Part shown: in pieces, positions 51,929 through 60,180 of the stretch
Position numbering within the stretch: the stretch's first letter is position 1
Layout: every line of letters starts with the position of its first letter
Assembly (NCBI GenBank): GCA_934438135.1
Contig: CAKSBP010000021.1
Location: 1-60,379, forward strand
Source: an uncultured Clostridium sp.
GTDB lineage: Bacteria; Bacillota; Clostridia; Lachnospirales; Lachnospiraceae
Length of the DNA stretch: 60,379 nt
Reading direction: 5' to 3'
Made by a program: the position numbers and the translations under genes
Notes under the pieces: model-generated
Seen by the model: only the letters and a program-made list of their open reading frames with translations
Told to the model about the DNA's origin: nothing
Databases searched by the model: none

Positions 51929-53002
51929 ATGAAAAGAATAGCGTTGTTAACCAGTGGTGGCGACTGTCAGAGTCTGAATGCTACGATGCGTGGTGTTGCA
52001 AAGACATTGTACGCAGCTCAGGAAGAAGTTGAGATTTATGGAATACTCGAAGGTTATAAAGGATTAATTTATGGAAATTATAAAAAAATGAAACCCGAAG
52101 ATTTTTCAGGAATACTGACCCAGGGCGGAACTATTATTGGAACATCGCGGCAGCCTTTTAAGTACATGGAAGTTCCAGATGAAAATGGAATCGATAAAGT
52201 GAAGGCTATGATAGCGAATTATAAAAAACTCCAGCTGGACTGTCTCGTAATTTTAGGCGGAAATGGAACCCAGAAGACCGCAAACCTGTTAAGTTCAAAG
52301 GGGCTTCATGTGGTTAGTCTTCCAAAAACCATTGATAATGATATTTGGGGAACTGATATGACTTTTGGTTTCCAGAGTGCCGTAGACATTGCAGCAAATG
52401 CGATTGACTGCATTCATACGACAGCAGCATCTCACGGCCGTGTGTTCATCGTAGAAATTATGGGACATAAGGTTGGCTGGATGACTCTCTATGCAGGAAT
52501 CGCCGGAGGTGCAGACATTGTTCTTCTTCCTGAAATTCCATATGATGTGGATAAAGTTGTAGCAGCCATTCAGAAGCGGACTGAGCAGGGAAAGAAATTC
52601 TCCATTTTGGCAGTTGCAGAAGGTGCAATTTCCAAAGAAGATGCAGAACTGACAAAGAAGGAGTACAAAAAGAAATTAAAGAATTCTCCGTATCCGTCCA
52701 TTTCCTATCGACTTGGAAAAGAGATAGAGGAGAGGACGGGAATGGAAGTTCGTATTACGGTTCCTGGACATACCCAGCGAGGCGGAAGTCCTTGTGCTTA
52801 TGACAGGGTGATTTCCACCAGGTTAGGAGCCGCAGCAGGTCAGTTTGTCCTGGAAGAAAAGTATGGTTACATGGCGGCCATTCAGAACAATGAAATTATT
52901 CCAGTTCCTCTTTCTGAAGTTGCAGGAAAACTGAAAGCAGTCGCTCCAGGAGCTTCTATTATAAAAGAAGCGAAGGCAACTGGAATCTGTTTTGGAGACT
53001 GA
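51929..53002 (+). CDS. pfkA: 6-phosphofructokinase with altered nucleotide motif
   Basis: Phosphorylates fructose 6-phosphate. 357 aa. The catalytic loop PKTIDNDIWG with the base Asp is intact, as are MGHKVGWMTLYAGIAGGAD and PGHTQRGGSPCAYDRVIS. Two motifs differ from the standard ATP enzyme: TSGGDCQSLNATMRG in place of GGD-x-PG-x-N, and LGGNGTQKTA where GGDGS is usual (Asn for the Mg-binding Asp, with Gly kept after it, which argues against the PPi-type GGDDS). ATP use is likely, but the phosphate donor should be regarded as open. AAGGAGG before the ATG; possibly co-transcribed with the permease 22 bp upstream. Confidence 0.92.
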   Translation: MKRIALLTSGGDCQSLNATMRGVAKTLYAAQEEVEIYGILEGYKGLIYGNYKKMKPEDFSGILTQGGTIIGTSRQPFKYMEVPDENGIDKVKAMIANYKKLQLDCLVILGGNGTQKTANLLSSKGLHVVSLPKTIDNDIWGTDMTFGFQSAVDIAANAIDCIHTTAASHGRVFIVEIMGHKVGWMTLYAGIAGGADIVLLPEIPYDVDKVVAAIQKRTEQGKKFSILAVAEGAISKEDAELTKKEYKKKLKNSPYPSISYRLGKEIEERTGMEVRITVPGHTQRGGSPCAYDRVISTRLGAAAGQFVLEEKYGYMAAIQNNEIIPVPLSEVAGKLKAVAPGASIIKEAKATGICFGD

Positions 53003-53010
53003 GAATATAT

Positions 53011-53043
53011 AGAAAAAACACCTTGAAACAGGGTGTTTTTTCT
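53011..53043 (+). terminator. Terminator after pfkA
   Basis: AGAAAAAACACC / GGGTGTTTTTTCT forms a stem with a loop of about 8 bases and ends in a T-run. Confidence 0.85.
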
Positions 53044-53093
53044 ATTACAGGAATTTTATTAAAAGCCCCCTCAAAACCACCGTGTCTGCGGGT

Positions 53094-53122
53094 TTGACAA
53101 GCACATAGGTTACTGGTAAAAT
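53094..53122 (+). promoter_or_regulatory. Promoter of the dnaX-yaaK-recR operon
   Basis: TTGACA (53094-53099), a 17-bp spacer and TAAAAT (53117-53122), 30 bp before the dnaX start. Confidence 0.7.
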
Positions 53123-53152
53123 GATATAGTTAGCTAGAAAGGAAGTGCCATC

Positions 53153-54730
53153 ATGTCTTATACAGCGCTTTATCGTAAATTCCGTCCAGATAATTTTGAA
53201 GATGTCAAGGGACAGGAGCATATTGTAAAAACATTAAAAAACCAAATAAGAGCACAGAGAATAGGACATGCTTATTTGTTCTGTGGAACAAGAGGTACAG
53301 GAAAAACAACAATCGCTAAGATTTTAGCCAAGGCTGTAAACTGTGAGCATCCAGTAGACGGAAGTCCCTGCAATGAATGTGAGATGTGCAGGAAGATTAA
53401 TAATCATACTTCCATGAACGTAATCGAGATTGATGCAGCATCCAATAATGGTGTAGACAATATCCGAGAGATTATTGATGAAGTACAGTACTCACCTACA
53501 GAAGGGCGGTATAAGGTATATATTATCGATGAAGTCCATATGTTATCTACGGGTGCGTTTAATGCCCTGTTAAAAACATTAGAAGAACCGCCCGCTTATG
53601 TTATTTTTATCCTGGCGACAACAGAAGTTCATAAAATACCAATTACAATTTTATCAAGATGTCAAAGATATGATTTTAAGAGAATTACAATTGAAACCAT
53701 TACCGACCGTTTGGCGGAGCTTATGAAACAGGAGTCTGTAGATGCAGAGGAACGTGCACTTCAGTATGTAGCGAAAGCTGCCGATGGTTCCATGCGTGAT
53801 GCATTAAGTCTATTAGACCAGTGTATTGCATTTAACTTTGGAGAAAAGCTTACATTTGATAAGGTACTGGACGTACTTGGTGCAGTGGATGTGGAAGTAT
53901 TTCATCATTTGTTGGATGTTGTTGCAGAGAATGATGTGCAGGGTGCCATGCAGCTGGTTGAGAGAATTGTAATTGAAGGAAGAGATTTGAACCAGTTTGT
54001 TGTAGACTTTACCTGGTATCTGAGAAATCTTTTATTATTGAAAACATCGCCAGAAGCAGAGCATATGATTGATGTTTCGTCAGAACAGATTGAGCTATTA
54101 AAACAGCATGCACAATTTATGGAAGTGGAAACACTGATGCGTTATATCCGAATTTTTTCGGAACTTGGAAACCAGTTAAAATATGCTTCTCAAAAACGTG
54201 TTTTACTGGAACTGGCAGTAATTAAACTCTGTAAGCCAGCTATGGAAAAAAATCTGGATTCTTTGTTTGAAAGAGTCCGAATGATTGAACAGCAGCTGGA
54301 AAATGGATTTGTAGCAGTGCCACAGCAGAATCAGGCACAGGGAAGCTATAATACAGAACCTTCTCAGCCACAGATGCAGCAGACAGCACCAAAACAGGAA
54401 CTGCCACAGGCAATGCCGGATGATATAAAGCAGGCAGCCAGACAATGGAAGACCATAGTCAGCATGCTTTCACCTCATACAAAAGCAAGAATGGGCAATT
54501 CTACACCGACATTAGGCAATAATGGGGCACTATGTGCCGTATTTTATAATGAGAGTGATTATAAAGTTATGTCAGAACCGGAGCGGATTGAGGAACTGCA
54601 GCAGGCAGCCCGAGAATGTATCCAGAAAGAGATACGTATTGAAACAAAATATGTAGATCAGAAGAATAAAAGTGAAAACATAGTTGACATATCTAAGATG
54701 GTCAATATGGAAATAGAATATGAAGATTAA
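53153..54730 (+). CDS. dnaX: DNA polymerase III subunits gamma and tau
   Basis: Clamp-loader ATPase that opens the sliding clamp and ties polymerases in the replisome. The 525-aa protein has LYRKFRPDNFEDVKGQEHIV at the start, Walker A GTRGTGKT (45-52), a zinc site of Cys64, Cys73, Cys76 and Cys79, Walker B VYIIDEVHML and sensor LSRCQRYDFKR. A Gln-rich linker (about 380-425) leads to a tau-like C-terminal domain. I see no obvious slippery site for a programmed frameshift. First gene of the dnaX-yaaK-recR unit. Confidence 0.97.
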   Translation: MSYTALYRKFRPDNFEDVKGQEHIVKTLKNQIRAQRIGHAYLFCGTRGTGKTTIAKILAKAVNCEHPVDGSPCNECEMCRKINNHTSMNVIEIDAASNNGVDNIREIIDEVQYSPTEGRYKVYIIDEVHMLSTGAFNALLKTLEEPPAYVIFILATTEVHKIPITILSRCQRYDFKRITIETITDRLAELMKQESVDAEERALQYVAKAADGSMRDALSLLDQCIAFNFGEKLTFDKVLDVLGAVDVEVFHHLLDVVAENDVQGAMQLVERIVIEGRDLNQFVVDFTWYLRNLLLLKTSPEAEHMIDVSSEQIELLKQHAQFMEVETLMRYIRIFSELGNQLKYASQKRVLLELAVIKLCKPAMEKNLDSLFERVRMIEQQLENGFVAVPQQNQAQGSYNTEPSQPQMQQTAPKQELPQAMPDDIKQAARQWKTIVSMLSPHTKARMGNSTPTLGNNGALCAVFYNESDYKVMSEPERIEELQQAARECIQKEIRIETKYVDQKNKSENIVDISKMVNMEIEYED

Positions 54731-54750
54731 CATTAAAGGAGGAAATAGAT

Positions 54751-55104
54751 ATGGCAAAAAGAGGTGGATTTCCAGGAGGCGGACTACCAGGAAACATGAA
54801 TAACTTAATGAAACAGGCGCAGAGAATGCAGCGTCAGATGGAAGATAAGCAGAAAGAATTAGAAGAAAAAGAATGGGAAGCTTCTGCAGGCGGCGGTGCT
54901 GTTACTGTAAAGGTGTCTGGTAAAAAAGAAATTGTTTCTGTAAACTTATCTGAAGAAGTAGTAGATCCAGACGATATCGAAATGCTACAGGACTTAATTG
55001 TAGCGGCTGCAAATGAAGCGTTACGCAAAGCAGAGGAAGAATCCAGTGCTGCAATCAGTGAGTTAACAGGCGGTCTTGGCGGATTTGGTGGTCTTTCCCT
55101 GTAA
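54751..55104 (+). CDS. yaaK: YbaB/EbfC family nucleoid-associated protein
   Basis: 117-aa DNA-binding dimer. N-terminal Gly-rich start (MAKRGGFPGGGLPGNMNNLM), helix MKQAQRMQRQMEDKQKELEE, then beta strands GGGAVTVKVSGKKEIVSVNL and the helix DLIVAAANEALRKAEEES. Located between dnaX and recR as in most Firmicutes. AAAGGAGG precedes the ATG. Confidence 0.95.
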   Translation: MAKRGGFPGGGLPGNMNNLMKQAQRMQRQMEDKQKELEEKEWEASAGGGAVTVKVSGKKEIVSVNLSEEVVDPDDIEMLQDLIVAAANEALRKAEEESSAAISELTGGLGGFGGLSL

Positions 55105-55164
55105 GTATGTAATTTTGCAGACAAGGAAGGATGCCAGGAGCAACAGGGTAGAAATGGAGAAACG

Positions 55165-55761
55165 ATGGAGTATTATAGCAGCCAAATCAGTAAATTGATA
55201 GAAGAGCTGTCCAGACTTCCTGGAATTGGTGCAAAGTCAGCCCAGCGCTTGGCTTTTCATATCATTAATATGCCAGAGGATCAGGTCGCTAAGTTAAGCA
55301 ATACTATTCTGGAAGCAAAGAAAAATGTAAGATACTGTAAAAAGTGCCTTACTCTTACCGATAAAGAACTTTGTCCAATCTGCAGCAGTCCGAAGAGAAA
55401 TCAGAGGGTTATCATGGTGGTAGAAAATCCAAGAGATTTAGCGGCATATGAGAAAACTCAGAAATATAATGGAGTCTATCATGTTCTTCACGGAGCGATT
55501 TCCCCGATGCTTGGAATCGGACCAGGTGATATTAAGCTGAAAGAATTGATGTTACGCCTTCAAGAGGATGTGGATGAGGTGATTATTGCTACCAACTCCA
55601 GTCTGGAAGGAGAAACAACAGCTATGTATATCAGTAAACTGGTAAAGCCTACAGGTATTAAAGTAACACGAATTGCCAGTGGAGTTCCAGTTGGTGGAGA
55701 TTTGGAATGTATTGATGAAGTTACCCTTCTTCGGGCATTAGAAGGAAGAACGGAATTATAG
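55165..55761 (+). CDS. recR: Recombination protein RecR
   Basis: 198 aa; helps RecO load RecA at gaps. Helix-hairpin-helix LSRLPGIGAKSAQRLAFHI, zinc finger with Cys58, Cys61, Cys70 and Cys73, Toprim domain VMVVENPRDLAAYE with the acidic residues, and C-terminal SGVPVGGDLECIDEVTL. Third gene of the dnaX operon; the yaaL and bofA genes that often come next are not here. A terminator follows. Confidence 0.97.
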   Translation: MEYYSSQISKLIEELSRLPGIGAKSAQRLAFHIINMPEDQVAKLSNTILEAKKNVRYCKKCLTLTDKELCPICSSPKRNQRVIMVVENPRDLAAYEKTQKYNGVYHVLHGAISPMLGIGPGDIKLKELMLRLQEDVDEVIIATNSSLEGETTAMYISKLVKPTGIKVTRIASGVPVGGDLECIDEVTLLRALEGRTEL

Positions 55762-55769
55762 AATAAAAA

Positions 55770-55810
55770 AGAAAGAGCGGAGTCATCTCGGTGATGGTTT
55801 CGCTCTTTCT
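55770..55810 (+). terminator. Terminator after recR
   Basis: AGAAAGAGCG / CGCTCTTTCT stem (55770-55779, 55801-55810) with a 21-base loop; the T-run is short, so strength is uncertain. Confidence 0.65.
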
Positions 55811-55973
55811 ATGGTTAATGAGAGGGGGGAGTCTTTCAAATGTATGAAAATCTCTTGCAAGTATTAGTATAGGAAATAATTGTGTACACATTATGTCTAT
55901 TTCATAAAATATATATAAAACAAAGCTCATCATATTAAAAAAGTGTAAAAACAAAGTGAACAAAAAATTGTAC

Positions 55974-56534
55974 TTATGCTTTTCTCAGCGCGTATTGCAT
56001 TCCCACACAAATGTAATCAGCAAGTTTCATGACAATGTCTAATCTTGTTGTCTGCAAAAGCATATGATTCAGCATGCCGGATATATTTACAATCCCTGTA
56101 ATAAAAATGTCGCCTACAGGTGGAAGATTTTTATCCACACCAACACCTGGATGAATTGAACCTTCTCCCAGTGTAATAAATCCAACATGATTATTAGATC
56201 CAAGGGAAGCATCAATGGCAATAAGAACTGGATTATGATGCTGGGTATTAATAAAAGCAACGGTATCTTCTAAATTTTTCGCATGTACTGGATTTTCCAG
56301 TGTTCCATAAACAAATAAATTAGGATGTGTCATTTTGGACATCTTATATCCAATAATCGGTCCCAGGCAGTCCCCTGTTGCCCGATCAGAACCGATACAG
56401 AGTAACACAATTTCCTGCCCTTTCATGGTCTTTTTATTTAAAATCGAAGTCAGTGTCTGACAGAAATCATAAAGACTGGAAACGTCTTTTGAATTAAAAT
56501 AGTAAATTTCATTTTTTTGTTTTACAGCTTCCAT
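55974..56534 (-). CDS. yyaC: Spore protease YyaC family protein
   Basis: 186 aa. A GPR-like aminopeptidase/germination-protease fold: LLCIGSDRATGDCLGPIIGY (the conserved IGSDR-x-TGD-x-LGP), VYGTLENPVHAKNL, IAIDASLG and GVDKNLPPVGDIFITGIVNI. The family is limited to spore formers, where yyaC is expressed in the forespore; its proteolytic activity is inferred. It is alone on the minus strand, convergent with recR. Confidence 0.92.
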   Translation of the reverse strand: MEAVKQKNEIYYFNSKDVSSLYDFCQTLTSILNKKTMKGQEIVLLCIGSDRATGDCLGPIIGYKMSKMTHPNLFVYGTLENPVHAKNLEDTVAFINTQHHNPVLIAIDASLGSNNHVGFITLGEGSIHPGVGVDKNLPPVGDIFITGIVNISGMLNHMLLQTTRLDIVMKLADYICVGMQYALRKA

Positions 56535-56884
56535 ATAATCCCTTTCTAACTTATATATTTTCTTGTTTGTTATCTTAGAAATAAGTATTCACAGAAATGG
56601 AACAAAATAGACATTCATCCAGAAAAAATAATACGCATATTCCAACATATTTCTTGACAAACACAAATGTTTTTGTGAGAAAAACAGCGATTTGTAAAAA
56701 AATGGAACACATAACCATGCATTTGTGGAAATAATAGAGAAAAGTTTTTCTGAAACATAAAACATATTTGACAAAAATATCCTATTTAATGTGCTACGAT
56801 GATTTAGTGAATAGAAACAGGTTCAGAGGTAAGACATATACATTACAAATACTTGCTAAAAACCGAATATTAGGAGGAATCACT
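56535..56884. other. 350-bp AT-rich intergenic region
   Basis: Between the divergent yyaC and LysM genes. It holds two similar boxes with TTGACA (56654-56659 and 56768-56773), the hairpin CACAAATGTTTTTGTG (56661-56676), two copies of ATGGAACA, and an extended -10-like TGCTACGAT at 56792-56800. The second TTGACA is 21 bp from TACGAT, too far for a normal promoter. A frame from 56768 runs into the LysM gene but has no ribosome site, so I take this as non-coding. No RNA gene is recognised. Confidence 0.5.
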
Positions 56885-58129
56885 ATGATAGAAAGTGTAT
56901 ACAGTAGTGAAGTGCGTAGAAATTCGGAATCTGCGCTTATAAAAGTACCTAAAAACGTAAGACAAGTAGGACAAGCCAGCGAGTCAAAAAAGATATATAT
57001 AGAAGATTATGTCATGTCATACATAAAACAGGTTGGAACAAGGAGAGACACAACCAGTAATATGGTAGTGCTACTGGGACAATTCGTAAAAATGGACAAC
57101 TGTCAGTGCATTTTTATCAGCGGTGCGGTAGAAGCAGAAGATGTTCTGATAGAGGAAAATATGGTTTTGACGAATGAAACATGGAATTCTATTTATGAAA
57201 AAATAAAGGAGTACTTTTCAGATGTTGAAATTGTAGGATGGGGATTAATAAAGGCAGGAATTTCTTTGCTAATTGATGAAAAAATCAGAAAAATCCATGT
57301 AGACAATTTCGCAGGGCAGGATAAGACACTTTTATTGTATGATGGTTTGGAGCGGGAGGAAGCTTTTTATATTTTTGAAGGAAATAAGCTTAGAAGGCAG
57401 AAAGGCTATTACATTTATTATGATAAGAATCCGCAGATGCAGAGTTATATGATTTCCGTGAAAAAGGGACGAGGCATTGAGCAGGGTGTGGAAATGACTC
57501 GTGTAAGGCGATATACATCGGCAAAGAAGTCTGCCATTCAAGCAGCAGAAGTGAAAAAATCAAAGTTTTCATCCGGCATGCTTTATGGGGCAGGTGTAGC
57601 GGCATCGGTTGTTGTACTTGTACTTTGTGTAGCGGCACTCAATGGAAAAGGAATTGATACCAAACAGAACAAGGTACAGGATGCCATATCAAATAACATC
57701 GTTTCGGAACAGCCTTCGGATAAGAATACTCTTCCAGTTGAAACGGTACAGGGAACTTTATCTGCAGTTGATAACAGCAAAGATTCAGAGAAACCATCTC
57801 CAAGCGCAGAGCCATCGGCTGCAGCAGAAACTAGTAAAGCTTCGGTAGCACAGGAATCATCAGGGAAAAATACGGAGACGGAAAGTCCGAGTTTATCTCC
57901 TTCCCCATCTAAAGCAGCAAAAGCAGTTTCATCCAAAAAGACAAAACCTGCAAAAAAAGCAGTTGAAACTACATCACATGATTATTATGTAGTCAAAAAG
58001 GGAGATACACTGGTATCTATCTGCAAAAAAATGAATAAAACGACCTCTTATATTAGAAAGATTAAAAAACTTAACGATATTGATAATACGAATAAAATAA
58101 CAGTAGGTCAGAAAATATTGCTGCCTTAA
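56885..58129 (+). CDS. LysM membrane protein with possible MPN-like N-terminal domain
   Basis: 414 aa. Residues 36-195 form an alpha/beta domain with NMVVLLGQFVKM, DVEIVGWGLIKAGISLLI and GYYIYYDKNPQMQSYM. The order resembles an MPN/JAB fold in which the zinc ligands (H-x-H, Ser and Asp) are missing, as in inactive MPN proteins; this is my reading, not a known assignment. One membrane helix at about 232-252 (GMLYGAGVAASVVVLVLCVA), a low-complexity Ser/Pro/Lys linker (255-365), then a C-terminal LysM (about 367-414: YYVVKKGDTLVSICKKMNKT). Inside-N, outside-C. ATG 56885 follows AGGAGG. It is first of a run with the DUF5711 and CvpA genes. Confidence 0.82.
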   Translation: MIESVYSSEVRRNSESALIKVPKNVRQVGQASESKKIYIEDYVMSYIKQVGTRRDTTSNMVVLLGQFVKMDNCQCIFISGAVEAEDVLIEENMVLTNETWNSIYEKIKEYFSDVEIVGWGLIKAGISLLIDEKIRKIHVDNFAGQDKTLLLYDGLEREEAFYIFEGNKLRRQKGYYIYYDKNPQMQSYMISVKKGRGIEQGVEMTRVRRYTSAKKSAIQAAEVKKSKFSSGMLYGAGVAASVVVLVLCVAALNGKGIDTKQNKVQDAISNNIVSEQPSDKNTLPVETVQGTLSAVDNSKDSEKPSPSAEPSAAAETSKASVAQESSGKNTETESPSLSPSPSKAAKAVSSKKTKPAKKAVETTSHDYYVVKKGDTLVSICKKMNKTTSYIRKIKKLNDIDNTNKITVGQKILLP

Positions 58130-58138
58130 ACATTATCT

Positions 58139-58166
58139 TTGCATGTTTTCCAAAATATTGTATAAT
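58139..58166 (+). promoter_or_regulatory. Promoter of the DUF5711/cvpA genes
   Basis: TTGCAT (58139-58144), 16-bp spacer, TATAAT (58161-58166), about 35 bp before the GTG. Confidence 0.65.
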
Positions 58167-58200
58167 GAGAAGAAAACAACAAAGGAGCACATAGGAGACC

Positions 58201-59394
58201 GTGTTAAATGTAGAAAGTTTAAGTGAAAGAAACGAAAATCAAAGATTAGAGATTGCAAAAAAACGCCATCAGTTTATTATTCGTGGCACTATTGCAGCGG
58301 TGATTGTTATATTGATACTAGCTGCATTTCTTGTGTATCGGATGTGTTCAAGCAATACGTTTCATTCCTATAAAGTGATTCGATCAATCAAGAGATCGGA
58401 TTCAAGTTCGGCAGTTTACCAGGAATACAGTGGAAAGCTGTTAAAGTACAGTAGAGATGGTGCACTAGGTTATGACACAGATTTGCATAAAAACTGGAGC
58501 GGAAGCTATAACTTTTCATCCCCTCTGATGGATACATGTGGTGAATATGTTGCATTGGCGGACTCGGGCGGAAAAGAAATTTATGTTTTTGATGGAAAAG
58601 ATTCACCGGTTCAGATTAATGTTCTTCATCCAATCAGCCTGATTCAGGTAGCGAGTCAAGGGGTGGTTGCTGTTGTTATGGAGAATGACGATTCAGACAT
58701 GGTTCAGCTTTACGATTCAGAAAATAGTAATAAGCTGCTAGTTGAGTTTTCTACTAATGTAGATGAGGACGGGTATCCAGTTGATATATCATTATCGGAT
58801 GATGGTTCTAAGCTGGTAACTTCTTATCTAAGTGTGGCAAATGGAGTAACAACTACCAAACTTACTTTTTATAACCTGGGCGAAATCGGAAAGAACTACA
58901 GTAATAAAATAGTTGGTTCGGAATCATTTGAACAGGAAATTGTATCAAAAGTTCAATTTCTTGGAAATGATACAGTATGTGCATTTGGAGAAAATGGATT
59001 TACCTTGTATTCCATGAAACAACTGGTTGATACAATAAAAACAGTAAAAATAAAAACACCTCTGAAAAGCATATTCTGTACCGAAGAAAATATCGGACTT
59101 GTATGTAAAGATTCAGATAAAACAAACAAAAATGAGGTTCTGCTTTACGATCTAAAAGGAAAACGAATTATGAGCAGCAGTCTTGATTTTGCATATACAA
59201 ATGTATATATGACAGATGACCAAATCTTCTTCTTGTCCAGTCAGGAATGCCATATCATGAGGACGAATGGGACATTAAAGTTCAGCGGAACATTCAGCAG
59301 ACAGATTTCCTACCTGATGCCAGTAAATAGTTTCAATAAATATATTCTGGTAGATAAAGATAGAATAAGTCTTATCAGAATTACGGAGGGGTAG
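58201..59394 (+). CDS. DUF5711 family membrane protein
   Basis: 397 aa. One N-terminal membrane helix (about 28-47: GTIAAVIVILILAAFLVYRM), then an extracytoplasmic all-beta part with repeated strands such as CGEYVALADSGGKEIYVFDG and DISLSDDGSKLVTSYLS, suggesting a beta-propeller. Matches the DUF5711 pattern common in Lachnospiraceae; function unknown. GTG start with AGGAG close before it; no better start is present. It ends 3 bp before cvpA. Confidence 0.8.
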   Translation: MLNVESLSERNENQRLEIAKKRHQFIIRGTIAAVIVILILAAFLVYRMCSSNTFHSYKVIRSIKRSDSSSAVYQEYSGKLLKYSRDGALGYDTDLHKNWSGSYNFSSPLMDTCGEYVALADSGGKEIYVFDGKDSPVQINVLHPISLIQVASQGVVAVVMENDDSDMVQLYDSENSNKLLVEFSTNVDEDGYPVDISLSDDGSKLVTSYLSVANGVTTTKLTFYNLGEIGKNYSNKIVGSESFEQEIVSKVQFLGNDTVCAFGENGFTLYSMKQLVDTIKTVKIKTPLKSIFCTEENIGLVCKDSDKTNKNEVLLYDLKGKRIMSSSLDFAYTNVYMTDDQIFFLSSQECHIMRTNGTLKFSGTFSRQISYLMPVNSFNKYILVDKDRISLIRITEG

Positions 59395-59397
59395 GAA

Positions 59398-60114
59398 ATG
59401 AATATATTGGAGATTCTGGTACTGCTTATTATTCTTGTTTATATAGTAAGAGGATTTTGTGATGGACTGGTACTTTCTGTCTGTTCTTTGGCTACACTGG
59501 TGCTTGCAATTTTTATTACACAGACGGTTAGTCCTATACTAAGTCAACAGATTAAACAAAGTGAAGGATGCGTAAACTTTCTTTCGGAGAAGATAGAACA
59601 CGTACTTAATCTAAACGAGGAAACCGAAAAATCTGCAAAACGGGATAAAAAGGTGCAGGCTGAAAATGAAAAAATTCAAAGTCTTCCAATTCCAGAGAGC
59701 GTAAAGAAAAACCTGATATCAAATAATAACAGCAGTTCCTACGAAGAGATAGGTGCAGATACATTTAAAAAATATGTAAGCCGTTATATTACATATCTGC
59801 TTATTACATGCATTTGCTATATTGCTGTTTTCATGATTTCAGTCTTTGCTTTAAAGATAATTGCACGGACAATAGATATTTTCACAAAGCTTCCAGTTAT
59901 TCATACTTTAAATCAGCTTGGCGGTGGAATTGTTGGAGCAATAAAAGGAGTTATTGTTGTATGGGTTCTCTTTATTATTATTATTATGAGCAGTGCAACA
60001 GAATTTGGAGCAGTCTTATATCGACAGATTGAAGCGAGCAATTTCCTGAAAACCTTGTTTAATAATAATGTTATATTGAATTTAATCACGCATTTAATGG
60101 GGGTTTTATTGTAA
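59398..60114 (+). CDS. CvpA family membrane protein
   Basis: 238 aa. Helices at about 3-20 (ILEILVLLIILVYIVRGFCD), 27-48, 130-152 and 172-200, with the CvpA pattern NILEILVLLIILVYIVRGFCDG at the start and LNQLGGGIVGAIKGVIVVWV in the last third. A soluble loop (about 50-125) is longer than in E. coli CvpA. CvpA proteins are linked with colicin production and envelope stress in proteobacteria; the role in Firmicutes is unclear. It follows the DUF5711 gene closely with GGAGGGG before the ATG. Confidence 0.85.
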   Translation: MNILEILVLLIILVYIVRGFCDGLVLSVCSLATLVLAIFITQTVSPILSQQIKQSEGCVNFLSEKIEHVLNLNEETEKSAKRDKKVQAENEKIQSLPIPESVKKNLISNNNSSSYEEIGADTFKKYVSRYITYLLITCICYIAVFMISVFALKIIARTIDIFTKLPVIHTLNQLGGGIVGAIKGVIVVWVLFIIIIMSSATEFGAVLYRQIEASNFLKTLFNNNVILNLITHLMGVLL

Positions 60115-60148
60115 GTCGAAAAAAATATGAAAAAAATAAAAAATGTTG

Positions 60149-60177
60149 TTGACATTAATATTATATGGTGCTATAAT
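60149..60177 (+). promoter_or_regulatory. rRNA-type consensus promoter
   Basis: TTGACA (60149-60154), 17-bp spacer ending in TGC, and TATAAT (60172-60177): a consensus and extended -10 promoter. The sequence that follows has the look of a 16S rRNA leader. Confidence 0.8.
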
Positions 60178-60180
60178 ACT

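Noticed and set aside
56654..56800. Normal TTGACA/-10 promoter for the LysM gene
   Set aside because: The clear TTGACA boxes are too far from or not aligned with a good -10; only an extended -10-like site remains, so no firm promoter is called.
57583..57936. 117-codon minus-strand frame opposite the LysM protein linker
   Set aside because: The frame is open only because the linker is low-complexity Ser/Ala/Lys code; no ribosome site or recognisable protein features.
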